The notes below the pieces were generated by a model. It saw only the letters and a program-made list of their open reading frames with translations. It ran no database searches and had not been told where the DNA came from. Below, piece by piece: positions 17,591 to 26,937 of a DNA stretch of 64,000 nt (position 1 is the stretch's first letter; each line of letters opens with the position of its first letter). The stretch is from an uncultured Sphingomonadaceae bacterium. Lineage in GTDB: Bacteria; Pseudomonadota; Alphaproteobacteria; Sphingomonadales; Sphingomonadaceae. The stretch is taken from NCBI GenBank assembly GCA_947489315.1, contig CANLCX010000002.1, positions 1,081,635 to 1,145,634 on the forward strand. The letters run 5' to 3'. The translations under genes were made by a program, and so were the position numbers.

Positions 17591-18889
17591 ATGACATCAC
17601 CTCTCCGTATCGCTTTGGCTGGCCTGGGCACCGTAGGTTCGGGGGTAATTCGGCTGATCAACGAAAATGGTGCCATGATCGCACAACGTGCCGGCCGACC
17701 CATTTCCATCGTCGCGGTTTCCGCGCGCGACCGGAATCGTGATCGCGGCGTTGATCTAAGCCCTTATAAATGGGTCGATGACATGAATGATCTGGCCGCC
17801 GAGCCGGAGGTTGATTGCGTCGTTGAAATGATCGGAGGCTCCGATGGCCCGGCTCTCGATCTCGCCCGCAACAGCTTGAAGCAGGGCAAGTCCTTTGTCA
17901 CAGCGAACAAGGCGATGATTGCCCACCACGGTATGGAACTGGCGGGATTGGCCGAAAACAAGAATGTCGCGCTAAAATATGAAGCCGCGGTTGCAGGCGG
18001 CATCCCCGTCATCAAAGGACTGCGAGACGGGGCGTCGGCCAACCATATTGAGCGGGTTTATGGAATCCTAAACGGCACCTGCAATTACATTCTGACCACA
18101 ATGGAAAAACACGGCAGTGATTTTGACGCGGTACTAAAAGATGCCCAGGACCTTGGCTATGCCGAAGCCGATCCCAGTTTCGATATCGACGGCGTTGATG
18201 CCGCCCACAAACTCGCGATTCTCGCAGCACTCTCCTTTGGCACGGCGTTAGATTTTGATGGTGTCGAAATTGCGGGTATTCGCGATATCATGGCAGCCGA
18301 CATCGGACAGGCAAAGGCGCTTGGTTATCGTATCCGCCTGCTTGGAATGGCACGGATTGACGACGGAAAATTATTTCAGCGTGTAAATCCCTATCTGGTT
18401 CCCGAAAGCCATCCCCTCGCTCATATTGATGGCTCCACCAACGCGGTGGTCGCAGAGGGTAATTTTTCCGGGCGGCTGATGTTCCAGGGCGCCGGTGCCG
18501 GTGATGGCCCCACCGCATCCGCAGTCGTCGCTGATCTAATCGATATTGCCCGCGGAGACAGCGGCACGGCTTTCGCCATGCCAGCCAGCGAAATGCCCGC
18601 AAGCGAACGCGCAGAAAGTGGTAATCGTACGGGAAAAAGCTATATCCGTTTCGTCGTCGCCGACAAACCGGGCGTATTGGCAGAAATTACGGCCGCCATG
18701 CGCGATGCGGAAGTGTCGATCGAAAGCCTGATCCAGACCGAGAAAACCGATGAGGGTTCGGTATTAATTTCTATGGTAACCCACCAAAGCCTGGAACGGG
18801 ACGTCATTCAGAGTCTTGGAAAACTGTCCGATTCAAGCAGCTTGCAAGGCGCGCCGGTCGTCATGCACCTCTTGAGCGACGAAGACTAA
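17591..18889 (+). CDS. hom: Homoserine dehydrogenase
   Basis: Reduces aspartate-4-semialdehyde to homoserine for threonine, isoleucine and methionine synthesis. Of 432 residues, about 1-130 form an NAD(P)-binding Rossmann domain (ALAGLGTVGSGVIRLI). The catalytic domain (about 135-320) shows AAVAGGIPVIKGLRDG, GILNGTCNYILT and DAQDLGYAEADPSFDIDGVDAAHKLAIL, with the catalytic Lys and Asp in these motifs. A C-terminal ACT domain (about 350-430, FVVADKPGVLAEITAAM) suggests feedback control by threonine, as in other monofunctional enzymes of this length. Confidence 0.95.
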   Translation: MTSPLRIALAGLGTVGSGVIRLINENGAMIAQRAGRPISIVAVSARDRNRDRGVDLSPYKWVDDMNDLAAEPEVDCVVEMIGGSDGPALDLARNSLKQGKSFVTANKAMIAHHGMELAGLAENKNVALKYEAAVAGGIPVIKGLRDGASANHIERVYGILNGTCNYILTTMEKHGSDFDAVLKDAQDLGYAEADPSFDIDGVDAAHKLAILAALSFGTALDFDGVEIAGIRDIMAADIGQAKALGYRIRLLGMARIDDGKLFQRVNPYLVPESHPLAHIDGSTNAVVAEGNFSGRLMFQGAGAGDGPTASAVVADLIDIARGDSGTAFAMPASEMPASERAESGNRTGKSYIRFVVADKPGVLAEITAAMRDAEVSIESLIQTEKTDEGSVLISMVTHQSLERDVIQSLGKLSDSSSLQGAPVVMHLLSDED

Positions 18890-18900
18890 ACAGCCGCACT

Positions 18901-19389
18901 TCACTCTGGCTCATTCGCCTTGATCTGCACCTGTTTGACATAGTCCTCGTCCGGCACAGTCGGCTTAATGACCTCCCACAACCGACCAGCTGGGCCGCCA
19001 ACACTGCCGCCCGCTCCGCCAAAAGAGACGGTGACCAATGACAATCCTTTGAAGCATTGGCGTTCACTGGCGTCTATATAGCAGCGCCCGGTATTGACAT
19101 ATTCCGCATTGCCGTTGGGAATAAGTTCACGAATCCGATCACCATTTGCCAGAAGTTCCGGAAAGGGCAGGCGATATTTGCGATTGGCATCAAAAGTCCC
19201 GCAAACCACTATCTCGTCAGGATCTGAATTTTTCAGACAACCATCAGCATCGACCGCAACCAATCGGTGTGCGTTATCGATCAATTGATTGGTGCGGTCA
19301 TCTATCCCTATTTGGGCATGGGCCGTCTCGAAAACGGTGCCGGATGTCAGGATTAAGGACAAGATTACAAGGCTTCTCGACAATGTCAT
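18901..19389 (-). CDS. Exported protein of unknown function
   Basis: A 162-residue protein with a signal peptide ending near ETAHAQIG. The mature part contains the segment VDADGCLKNSDPDEIVVCGTF followed by RKYRLPFPE and a C-terminal Gly-rich turn (FGGAGGSVGGPAG). The EIVVCG motif with a nearby Arg/Lys recurs in small sphingomonad periplasmic proteins of unknown role, from memory. It is convergent with hom and divergent from glpX. Confidence 0.7.
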   Translation of the reverse strand: MTLSRSLVILSLILTSGTVFETAHAQIGIDDRTNQLIDNAHRLVAVDADGCLKNSDPDEIVVCGTFDANRKYRLPFPELLANGDRIRELIPNGNAEYVNTGRCYIDASERQCFKGLSLVTVSFGGAGGSVGGPAGRLWEVIKPTVPDEDYVKQVQIKANEPE

Positions 19390-19445
19390 AACGCTCCCCT
19401 ATCGAGAGTTCAAAATCTGCCCCTATAAAAGGACTATAGATTCAA

Positions 19446-20417
19446 ATGCCTAAATCAAGTGATATTCTCGAACGCGTCCTGGTACTCGAAATGGTACGTG
19501 TGACCGAGGCAGCGGCGGTTTCCGCAGCAAAACTCATTGGCCGCGGTGATGAAAAAGCGGCTGATGCAGCGGCCGTGGAAGCGATGCGCGCAGCATTGAA
19601 TCAGCTCGATATCTGCGGAACGGTTGTTATCGGCGAAGGCGAGCGCGACGAAGCGCCCATGTTGTTCATTGGCGAAAAAGTAGGTCATGGCTGCGCTGGC
19701 GAATCGCCAGAGATTGATATTGCGCTGGATCCGCTGGAAGGCACAACGATTACAGCCAAAGCAGGCGCCAATGCCCTTGCTGTTCTGGCCATTGCGGAAA
19801 AAGGCAATCTGCTCAATGCGCCGGACGTTTATATGGACAAGCTTGCGGTTGGACCGGGCTATTCCGACAATATTATCGATCTCGACAAATCGGTGACCGA
19901 AAATGTTTCAGCCGTAGCCAAGGAAAAAGGCGTCGCGCCAGCCGATATTATCGTCTGTGTGCTGGACCGTCCGCGCCACGAAAAGATTATTTCCGAATTG
20001 CGCGGAATTGGATGCGGTATCATGTTGATTCCCGATGGCGATGTCGCCGGCGTTATCGCAACCACCGACGAAGAAACCACCGTCGACATGTATATGGGCA
20101 GTGGCGGCGCGCCAGAAGGTGTATTGGCCGCAGCGGCTCTGCGTTGTGTCGGCGGGCAATTTAAAGGCCGGCTTACATTCCGCAATGATGACGAACGCAA
20201 ACGCGCTCATAAATGGGGCATAGAAGATCTCGATAAAATCTACGACCTCAAAGAACTCGCCAAGGGCGATGTCATCTTTGCAGCAACCGGCGTGACCGAC
20301 GGTTCCCTTTTGGAAGGCGTCAAAAAAATGCGCAGCGGTGTCATGACGACCGAGAGTGTGGTGATGCGCGCCTCTTCCGGCACGGTACGCTGGGTGAAGA
20401 GTGAGCACCGCGCCTGA
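19446..20417 (+). CDS. glpX: Fructose-1,6-bisphosphatase class II
   Basis: Hydrolyses fructose 1,6-bisphosphate to fructose 6-phosphate in gluconeogenesis and, in some organisms, sedoheptulose 1,7-bisphosphate. The 323 residues carry the GlpX signatures VIGEGERDEAPMLFIGEKVG, the Li-sensitive phosphatase metal site IALDPLEGTT, LDRPRHEKII and GIMLIPDGDVAGVI, and end near the family length. The next gene starts 3 nt after the stop, so the three genes from here to 22259 likely form one transcript. Confidence 0.95.
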   Translation: MPKSSDILERVLVLEMVRVTEAAAVSAAKLIGRGDEKAADAAAVEAMRAALNQLDICGTVVIGEGERDEAPMLFIGEKVGHGCAGESPEIDIALDPLEGTTITAKAGANALAVLAIAEKGNLLNAPDVYMDKLAVGPGYSDNIIDLDKSVTENVSAVAKEKGVAPADIIVCVLDRPRHEKIISELRGIGCGIMLIPDGDVAGVIATTDEETTVDMYMGSGGAPEGVLAAAALRCVGGQFKGRLTFRNDDERKRAHKWGIEDLDKIYDLKELAKGDVIFAATGVTDGSLLEGVKKMRSGVMTTESVVMRASSGTVRWVKSEHRA

Positions 20418-20420
20418 TAT

Positions 20421-21659
20421 ATGGTTGGCGGTGATATCAAAGCTTGGGCTGGCCGATTGAGGCCCTTGATATTGGGTCTGCCGCTATTGGCCGCGGCTTG
20501 TATTTCACCCGTCGACTATGGCGATATTCGGCACGCAGATTATGTCGCCAATGGGCGCTGTGATCCGCCGCCAAACTCGGCTTCCGCCAATAGCGCCGAA
20601 AAACCGTTCTTCGTGGTCACCAGTCGATTGCCAGATTGCCGCACGGACAATATCAAGCTGATCAACCATCGCGGAGACAAAGTCCGCTTTGGCCGCTTTG
20701 GCGCGGCGCTTGATGTCATGAATGACAAGGGCAAGGTCAAAAATCGCCGCATCCCCTTTGTGATATCTAACGAAGCGCAATGGTGGGCGGACCTGTCCAA
20801 AACCATGGGCAACCGCGAAGGCCGTGTCTTGCTTTATGTACACGGCTATCGGGAGACGTTTTTCACCAGCTCCCGCGATGCCGCCCAAATAGCGCGCCTG
20901 ACCAGTTTTACTGGCCCTGTCATCCAATATAGCTGGCCTTCGCAGGGGAAGCTGCTCAAATATGCGGTCGATGAAACCAATATGTATTGGGATGAGCGCA
21001 ATTTCCGCAAATTCCTAACCAAACTGGCGCAGCAAAGCTGGACGAGGGAAATCGTGCTGGTCTCCCATTCCCTCGGTGCGAGACTGGTGCTCCCGGCGGT
21101 CGAATTTGTTGATCGCACCACGCCCAATGGTGACTCCAGTGTCATATCCAACATCATCCTCGCATCGCCCGACGTCGACCGTCAGGATTTTGAGCGTGAT
21201 ATTGCAGAGGAGATACTCTCCGCCCGGCGCGTAAATAACGACCGGCGGATCACCGTATATGCTTCGGCCAAAGACTCCGCCTTGTCTCTTTCTGACGACG
21301 TGCACGGCTATCCCCGATTGGGTCATCCACGATGTTTTGATCCATTCAAAGCAGCAGCACTAAGAGAAAAAGGCCTGCCCGAACGCTGCTATGCCGCAAA
21401 GTCGCAATATGATGTACCGCCGGAAAAAAGCGGCCTAACCATCGTTGACACCACTGCGGTTAGCGAGGGCCGTGTTGGCCATGGCGACTATCTGCGCAGT
21501 GCAGTCGCTTGTCAGGACTTTGCCGCTGTCGTGAATGGAAAACGCGGCGCAATAGAGGGCCGTGAAGCAACGCATTTATCCTATGTATTCGCGCTCACCG
21601 CGCCTCCCAAGGATGAAGAACCGGATCATTTGGCGATATGTCGCCGCGATTCTGACTGA
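20421..21659 (+). CDS. Alpha/beta hydrolase (DUF900 family), probable lipoprotein
   Basis: A 412-residue protein with a hydrophobic N-terminus ending in a lipobox-like LLAAAC (Cys about 27), so probably membrane-anchored. The hydrolase fold shows GRVLLYVHGYRETFFTSSRDAAQIA (oxyanion region, about 130) and the nucleophile elbow VLVSHSLGARLVL, with FTGPVIQYSWPSQGKLLKY between them, typical of DUF900. The acid is probably in ITVYASAKDSAL and the His near the C-terminus (GRVGHGDYL). The substrate is unknown. It is tightly packed between glpX and the glycosylase gene. Confidence 0.85.
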   Translation: MVGGDIKAWAGRLRPLILGLPLLAAACISPVDYGDIRHADYVANGRCDPPPNSASANSAEKPFFVVTSRLPDCRTDNIKLINHRGDKVRFGRFGAALDVMNDKGKVKNRRIPFVISNEAQWWADLSKTMGNREGRVLLYVHGYRETFFTSSRDAAQIARLTSFTGPVIQYSWPSQGKLLKYAVDETNMYWDERNFRKFLTKLAQQSWTREIVLVSHSLGARLVLPAVEFVDRTTPNGDSSVISNIILASPDVDRQDFERDIAEEILSARRVNNDRRITVYASAKDSALSLSDDVHGYPRLGHPRCFDPFKAAALREKGLPERCYAAKSQYDVPPEKSGLTIVDTTAVSEGRVGHGDYLRSAVACQDFAAVVNGKRGAIEGREATHLSYVFALTAPPKDEEPDHLAICRRDSD

Positions 21660-22259
21660 ATGGCGGGTAGCGAAGACAATCTCGACACACTTCTCAAAGA
21701 TGTCCGGGCCTGTAATATTTGTAACGGTCTGCCGCTTGGGCCCAGCCCGTTGCTGCAAGCTGGAACCCCTTCCAAAATCCTGATTGCCGGACAGGCGCCG
21801 GGCAGCAAGACCCATGAAAAGGGCCGTCCCTTTGACGATCAAAGCGGAAAGCGCTTGCGCACGTGGCTCGGCGTGACCGAAGATCAATTTTATGATCCAG
21901 CGCTGTTCGCGATCATCCCGATGGGCTTTTGTTTCCCCGGAACCGGAAAAGGCGGCGACCTGCCACCGCGCGCCGAATGCGCGCCGCAATGGCGCGAGCC
22001 CTTGCTCAATCACCTACCGAATATCGAACTGACCTTGATCCTTGGTCAATATGCGCTCGACTGGCATCTTGGCGATGCCAAATCCAAAACACTGACGGGG
22101 ACGGTGGAACGGTGGCAAGAATTTTGGCCGGGCACCCTGCCCGTACCCCATCCCAGCCCGCGCAACATCCGTTGGTTCAAGGCAAATCCGTGGTTTGAAG
22201 CCGATGTCATCCCGATACTGCAAAAGCGCGTCACCCAATTGATCAAAAAACACCCATAG
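21660..22259 (+). CDS. Uracil-DNA glycosylase family protein
   Basis: A 199-residue protein of the UDG superfamily: motif 1 LIAGQAPGSKTHEKGRPFDD, a middle strand LTLILGQYALDWHLG, and motif 2 PHPSPRN near the C-terminus. Two Cys near the N-terminus (RACNICNGL) recall the Fe-S families, but the full four-Cys set is not evident, so it is probably one of the less studied UDG-like proteins. It starts directly after the hydrolase stop. Its end overlaps the convergent flavodoxin gene by 17 bp. Confidence 0.85.
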   Translation: MAGSEDNLDTLLKDVRACNICNGLPLGPSPLLQAGTPSKILIAGQAPGSKTHEKGRPFDDQSGKRLRTWLGVTEDQFYDPALFAIIPMGFCFPGTGKGGDLPPRAECAPQWREPLLNHLPNIELTLILGQYALDWHLGDAKSKTLTGTVERWQEFWPGTLPVPHPSPRNIRWFKANPWFEADVIPILQKRVTQLIKKHP

Positions 22260-22734
22260 CCAGACCAGCGGCCAGCGTCGCCCCAATTTCGGCGCATTGT
22301 GTCTTATCCATTTCACTGATCGTCTTGGGTGCTAAAATCGCCTCTTCGGTCTGCGCATGGGTGCAGATAATCGGCGTGTCGATAACCTTTTTAAGCCGCC
22401 ATCCAGTGGCAATCCGTTCCAGCTGTTTCTTCGCATTTTCACCATCCGAACCGGCGCAAATCATCGCCGCATAGGGACGACCTTCAATCTGTCCCAGCAA
22501 CGGATAATAGCAGCGATCAAAAAACGCCTTCATCACGCCGGCAATCGCCGCCAGATTTTCCGGCGTCGCGAAAATATAGCCGTCCGCGCCCAACATGTCA
22601 GAAGGTTCGCAATCTTCGGCACGCAGCAGCCAGGTTTTCGTATCTTTCTCCGCGCGCGCAGCCCTTGCCGCGGCTTCCACCATTTGCTGGGTGCCGCCGG
22701 TATAACTGTGATAGACGATAAGCAGGTTTTTCAT
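22243..22734 (-). CDS. Flavodoxin-family protein
   Basis: A 163-residue flavodoxin-like fold with the FMN phosphate-binding loop VYHSYTGGTQQMVEAAA at the N-terminus and the second FMN loop FATPENLAAIAGVMKAFFDRCY. Such proteins act as small NAD(P)H:acceptor or electron-carrier proteins. The start is MKNLLIVYHS at 22734, which begins directly with the first beta strand; an upstream in-frame start would add eight unstructured residues. No partner is evident in the neighbourhood. Confidence 0.85.
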   Translation of the reverse strand: MKNLLIVYHSYTGGTQQMVEAAARAARAEKDTKTWLLRAEDCEPSDMLGADGYIFATPENLAAIAGVMKAFFDRCYYPLLGQIEGRPYAAMICAGSDGENAKKQLERIATGWRLKKVIDTPIICTHAQTEEAILAPKTISEMDKTQCAEIGATLAAGLAMGVF

Positions 22735-22799
22735 GGGCCCAGCCCTAACAGCGATCAAAGCAATTGTCAGCGGACCATGGTTCGCGCATAGCGGCGGGC

Positions 22800-24566
22800 A
22801 TGAATGCAGTTCTCAATGTCACCCAATCGCTATCCGGCCAAACATGGCAATGGCGCAGCACCAGTGCCGATGCGCGCGATCCCAGTTTTCAGCCCGATGA
22901 CCTAGTCACCCAGCTGTTGCTTGCCCGCGGCGCCACACGCGAAACGCTGGAAATAAACCGCGATCCCACAATCAGAGGCTTCATGCCCGACCCGTCGGTT
23001 TTTCAAGATATGGAAGTAGCGGCCGAAAGACTCGCAAAGGCCGTCCTGAATAGTGACAAGGTCACAGTTTTCGGCGACTATGATGTTGATGGCGCGACCA
23101 GTGCCGCGCTGCTCATCCGCGTGCTCCGCGATCTTGGGTTGCAGGCTGGCTACTACATCCCTGACCGTCTGATGGAGGGCTACGGCCCTTCTGGCGAAGC
23201 GCTGGTCAAGCTGGGCCAGCAAGGGTCTGATCTGGTGGTCACCGTAGATTGCGGTGCCATGGCCTTTGAAGCCCTTGATATGGCCCATGCAGCCGGTGTT
23301 GAAGTCATTGTCGTCGATCACCATAAATGTGCCGCCGAGCTTCCTAAAGCGAGCGCGATGGTCAACCCCAATCGCCTTGATGAAAGCGATGCCGGAGCCG
23401 AACATGGGCATCTGGCCGCCGTTGGAGTGGCCTTTTTGTTGGGAGCGGCGCTGGTTCGCAATCTGCGCGGCAAAGGCTTTTTCAAAGATCGTGCCGAGCC
23501 GAAATTGCTTGAACTATTAGATATTGTTGCACTCGGCACCGTTGCTGATGTCGCCCAGTTGCGCGGGCTGAACCGCGCTTTTGTGGCTCAAGGACTTAAA
23601 GTGCTGGCAGGACGCAATAATATCGGACTCTCAGCGCTAATCGACGCCAGCCGCCTGAAGCGCGCGCCGATTTGCTCCGACCTCGGCTTTGCCTTGGGAC
23701 CAAGGATCAATGCGGGCGGGCGGGTTGGAAAATCCGATCTGGGCGTCCGCTTGCTGATCACACAAGATCCCGAAGAAGCGGAAAAAATATCGGCCGAGCT
23801 GAATCATTTTAACGAGGAACGCCGTGCCATCGAAGCGCATGTGCTGGAACAGGCCGAAGCCATGTGCTCCTCTCAGCAAAATCAAGCCGTCGCGGTGTTG
23901 TCAGCCAAAGGCTGGCATCCCGGCGTGATCGGAATTGTCGCCGGGCGCATCAAGGAAAAGCTCGGCCGCCCCGCGATCATCATCGCGGAGGATGATGACG
24001 GTATTGGCAAAGGATCAGGGCGCTCCATTTCCGGTGTGGACCTGGGCGCTGCCATTATCGCGGCGAAAGACCAAGGCTTGCTTATAGCAGGCGGCGGTCA
24101 TGCGATGGCGGCAGGGGTCACTATCGATGCATCCAAAATTGATGCGTTCAGCGAATTTCTAAACGATCGATTGGCTGACACAGTCGGTACAGCGCAGGCA
24201 GGAAAGGCTTTGCTGCTCGACGCTCTATTATCTCCCAAAGGGGTTAATCCGCTCTTCGTTGAGGCTATGGATGGCGCAGGCCCCTACGGCATGGGCTGGC
24301 CAGCACCGCGCATTGTCACCGGCCCAGTGCGGATCATCAAATGCGATATCGTCGGCAAAGACCATGTCCGCATGATTGTCGCGGGCGACGATGGCGGCTC
24401 GATCAAAACCATCGCCTTTCGCGCCGCCGAAAGTGATTTGGGTCAGACCTTGCTCAACGCCCCAAAGAACCGCAAATTATGGATCGCAGGCCGCGCCAAG
24501 ATCGACGATTGGGGCACCCGCCCCGCCGCCGAAATCCATCTGGAAGACGCCGCTTGGGCCGATTAA
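22800..24566 (+). CDS. recJ: Single-stranded-DNA-specific exonuclease RecJ
   Basis: A 5'-3' ssDNA exonuclease for RecF-pathway recombination, mismatch and base-excision repair. About 588 residues: DHH phosphoesterase domain with VTVFGDYDVDGATSAALLIR, VTVDCGA and VIVVDHHKC metal motifs, DIVALGTVADVAQL, DHHA1 domain with GWHPGVIGIVAGRIKEKLGRP and GGGHAMAAGVTI, and a C-terminal OB domain. The ATG at 22800 gives the usual N-terminus; a TTG at 22764 would extend it by 12 residues. Confidence 0.95.
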   Translation: MNAVLNVTQSLSGQTWQWRSTSADARDPSFQPDDLVTQLLLARGATRETLEINRDPTIRGFMPDPSVFQDMEVAAERLAKAVLNSDKVTVFGDYDVDGATSAALLIRVLRDLGLQAGYYIPDRLMEGYGPSGEALVKLGQQGSDLVVTVDCGAMAFEALDMAHAAGVEVIVVDHHKCAAELPKASAMVNPNRLDESDAGAEHGHLAAVGVAFLLGAALVRNLRGKGFFKDRAEPKLLELLDIVALGTVADVAQLRGLNRAFVAQGLKVLAGRNNIGLSALIDASRLKRAPICSDLGFALGPRINAGGRVGKSDLGVRLLITQDPEEAEKISAELNHFNEERRAIEAHVLEQAEAMCSSQQNQAVAVLSAKGWHPGVIGIVAGRIKEKLGRPAIIIAEDDDGIGKGSGRSISGVDLGAAIIAAKDQGLLIAGGGHAMAAGVTIDASKIDAFSEFLNDRLADTVGTAQAGKALLLDALLSPKGVNPLFVEAMDGAGPYGMGWPAPRIVTGPVRIIKCDIVGKDHVRMIVAGDDGGSIKTIAFRAAESDLGQTLLNAPKNRKLWIAGRAKIDDWGTRPAAEIHLEDAAWAD

Positions 24567-24699
24567 TCTCCCACGTTCAATAGGGTGCAAAAAATATCCG
24601 ATAATATGCCCGCAAACTGCCAATAAGGGCTTGACCAAAGCGCCCGATGCCCCTAATCGCCCAATCTCGCTGAACAGTGATGCCTCCGGGCACTGGTAC

Positions 24700-24774
24700 G
24701 GCCCCTTCGTCTAGCGGTTAGGACGCGGCCCTTTCACGGCTGAAACACGGGTTCGATTCCCGTAGGGGTCACCA
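24700..24774 (+). tRNA. tRNA-Glu (anticodon TTC)
   Basis: A cloverleaf with acceptor stem GGCCCCT/AGGGGTC (one G-U pair), D-loop with AGCGGTTAGGAC, anticodon loop CTTTCAC (anticodon TTC), T-loop GGTTCGATTCC and an encoded CCA (24772-24774). It is immediately followed by an integrase gene, so its 3' end is the likely chromosomal attachment site of the element that follows. Confidence 0.95.
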
Positions 24775-24865
24775 TTTGACAGTCCGGAGACGTCCGCAAA
24801 CGTCCACGAAACGGCTGTTTTTCAACACTTTTTTATGTTATAAGATCCATCCTAGTCCATGGCGA

Positions 24866-24938
24866 TGAGGGTATATCCGAAAAAATTGAGGGTATATTTG
24901 AGGGTATATCGCCGAGGCGTCTTTAGGAGATACCCTCA
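24866..24938 (+). promoter_or_regulatory. Repeated TGAGGGTAT sites upstream of the integrase
   Basis: Three direct copies of TGAGGGTATAT (24866, 24887, 24899) and one inverted copy of TGAGGGTAT (24930-24938) lie between tRNA-Glu and the integrase. The inverted copy overlaps the integrase start codon and immediately follows the AGGAGA ribosome binding site. They look like arm-type integrase or excisionase binding sites that could also repress the integrase; binding is inferred from arrangement only. Confidence 0.5.
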
Positions 24939-26158
24939 TGGGTCTGACGGCGGTAGCGATCAAGGCAGCAAAAGGCCGGAACAAGCAGTACAAGCTTGCA
25001 GATGCAGATGGTCTCTATTTGCTCGTTCTGCCGACCGGGCGCCGCTATTGGAGAATGAACTACCGGTTCCACGGGAAATTCAAAACAATTGCATTTGGCG
25101 TATGGCCAGAAGTCAAACTTAGTGATGCCAGGGCCAAGAAGGATGCAGCGCGGCAATGCTTAGCAAACGGCATTGATCCTGCAGAACAACAGAAGCTGGA
25201 TCGCATTGCTGCAAGCGTAGCGGCTGCCAATACGTTTCGGGCGGTCGCCGATGAATGGATAGACAAAATTCAGCAGGAAGGCCGTTCGCCTGTCACGCTC
25301 AAGAAAAACCGCTGGCTGCTTAGTTTTACCTACGATGCATTGGGTAATCGGCCAATTGCAGATATCACCCCTCACGAACTTCTCGCCGTTCTCCGTAAAG
25401 TCGAAAAGAGAGGTCGCCACGAATCTGCAAAACGTATCCGCGCGACATGCAGCCAAGTGTTTCGCTATGCCATCGCAACAGCACGGGCCGACCGCGATGT
25501 GGCCGCTGATTTGAAAGGCGCGCTCATTGTACCGAAGGTAACGCACAGGGCGGCGATCACAACGCCATTAGAAGCGGGCGCATTACTGCGGGCAATTGAA
25601 GATTTTGAAGGTCACGGAACGACGGTCTCTGCATTAAAACTGTTACCACATGTTTTTGTTCGCCCTGGTGAATTGCGTTATGCGGAATGGGGTGACTTTG
25701 ATCTTGATCGTGCCCTCTGGACCATTCCGCCCGAAAAAACCAAGATGCGCCGGGCGCATACCGTTCCACTTTCTCGGCAGGCGCTAGACATCATAAATGC
25801 TATCGAGACGAATAGGGACTTTAGCAGCTTTCTGTTTCCGTCCATTCGATCAGCTAGCCGGCCCATGTCAGAAAATACAATCAACGCTGCGCTTCGCCGC
25901 CTAGGATATGCCAAAGACGAAATGACCGGACATGGCTTTCGCGCAATGGCCAGCACGTTGCTCAATGAGATGGGAAAATGGAATCCTGACGCGATTGAAC
26001 GTCAACTCGCTCATGCCGATAACAATGCCGTGCGCCGTGCCTACACACGCGGTGAGTATTGGGATGAGCGGGTCGCCATGATGCAAGACTGGTCAGATTA
26101 TCTCGATCAATTGCGTTCTGGCGCGAAGATATTGACTCCAAAGTTTGGACAGAAATAA
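24938..26158 (+). CDS. int: Tyrosine recombinase/integrase, P4 type
   Basis: A 406-residue site-specific recombinase. An N-terminal arm-binding DUF4102 domain (LTAVAIKAAKGRNKQYKLAD, then YLLVLPTGRRYWRMNYRF) is followed by a SAM-like core-binding domain (about 100-190) and the catalytic domain with Arg in HVFVRPGELRYAEW, HxxR in GHGFRAMASTLLNE, and the Tyr nucleophile in RRAYTRGEYWDERV. This type integrates islands at the 3' end of tRNA genes, and tRNA-Glu sits 163 nt upstream. The start at 24938 is fixed by AGGAGA 7 nt upstream. Confidence 0.95.
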   Translation: MGLTAVAIKAAKGRNKQYKLADADGLYLLVLPTGRRYWRMNYRFHGKFKTIAFGVWPEVKLSDARAKKDAARQCLANGIDPAEQQKLDRIAASVAAANTFRAVADEWIDKIQQEGRSPVTLKKNRWLLSFTYDALGNRPIADITPHELLAVLRKVEKRGRHESAKRIRATCSQVFRYAIATARADRDVAADLKGALIVPKVTHRAAITTPLEAGALLRAIEDFEGHGTTVSALKLLPHVFVRPGELRYAEWGDFDLDRALWTIPPEKTKMRRAHTVPLSRQALDIINAIETNRDFSSFLFPSIRSASRPMSENTINAALRRLGYAKDEMTGHGFRAMASTLLNEMGKWNPDAIERQLAHADNNAVRRAYTRGEYWDERVAMMQDWSDYLDQLRSGAKILTPKFGQK

Positions 26159-26161
26159 ATG

Positions 26162-26389
26162 CTAATCTTCCGTTGATGGACGGATAAGCTGCTTCAAACT
26201 CGAAACAAGGATCAATCTCGAAGCGCCGATTTTAACTGTTTCAAGTTGGCCATCGGCAATCAATTCGTAAAGTTTGGAGCGCCCTATTCCGGTGAGTTGG
26301 ACGGCAACAGGAACGCGAACTGAAATCGGTTCCAATGGGAGCGCTATTGGATCAATTGAATTGATTGTCTGAGGCGAACGGCGTGACAT
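26162..26389 (-). CDS. Excisionase-like small HTH protein
   Basis: A 75-residue protein with a MerR-like winged helix of the AlpA/excisionase type: VPVAVQLTGIGRSKLYELIADGQLETVKIGASRLILVSSLKQLI. In islands with P4-type integrases such proteins bend attachment-site DNA and direct excision. It is convergent with int, with only 3 bp between the stops. ATG at 26389 is preferred over the TTG just before it. Confidence 0.8.
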   Translation of the reverse strand: MSRRSPQTINSIDPIALPLEPISVRVPVAVQLTGIGRSKLYELIADGQLETVKIGASRLILVSSLKQLIRPSTED

Positions 26390-26545
26390 CAACCGTACTC
26401 GGAAAGGTACAAAAGTTCCGGGACCATATTGTTTGCAGAAAACGACATAAGACCAATATGGCCCTGTTTGGCCACCACTTACACTACCGCTTGATCGCAG
26501 GCCGCGGGCAATTGGCGCATAAACTCAAGGTTGAACTAGTGTACG

Positions 26546-26818
26546 CTAATTGACAGCGTCCTTAAGCCCCTTTCCTGCCTTGAACCTAGCCTGTGTCGAC
26601 GCCGGTATCTTGATAGGTTCTCCTGTCCGAGGGTTCCGGCCGGTCGATGCCTTGCGTTTAGAAGTGGAGAAAGTGCCAAAACCAACCAAGCGCACTTCTT
26701 CGCCCTTTGCCAGTACACCCGAAATCGTGTCGACGAGCGCATTCACCGCCTTGCCCGTATCCGCTTTGTTAAGACCGCTATGCTCAGAAACTTGGTCAAC
26801 TAAGTCTTGTTTGTTCAT
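26546..26818 (-). CDS. HU-family DNA-binding protein
   Basis: A 90-residue histone-like protein, full family length: MNKQDLVDQVSEHSGLNKAD at the N-terminus, VRLVGFGTFSTSKRKASTG and the DNA-binding arm signature GRNPRTGEPIKIPAS, then KAGKGLKDAVN. It bends DNA non-specifically. Its location inside the integrase-led region suggests it may serve as accessory architectural factor for the element or be an extra chromosomal HU. Confidence 0.93.
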   Translation of the reverse strand: MNKQDLVDQVSEHSGLNKADTGKAVNALVDTISGVLAKGEEVRLVGFGTFSTSKRKASTGRNPRTGEPIKIPASTQARFKAGKGLKDAVN

Positions 26819-26937
26819 GGGGTTCCCTCTCTGCCTAAATACCGTCTATCCAAATTGGTATTGCAAAAAGCTTTGGCGATGGCCAGCATTAAGCTGGCGA
26901 TGCGTTTCACATATCTGAATGGGCGATAATCGGCGGC

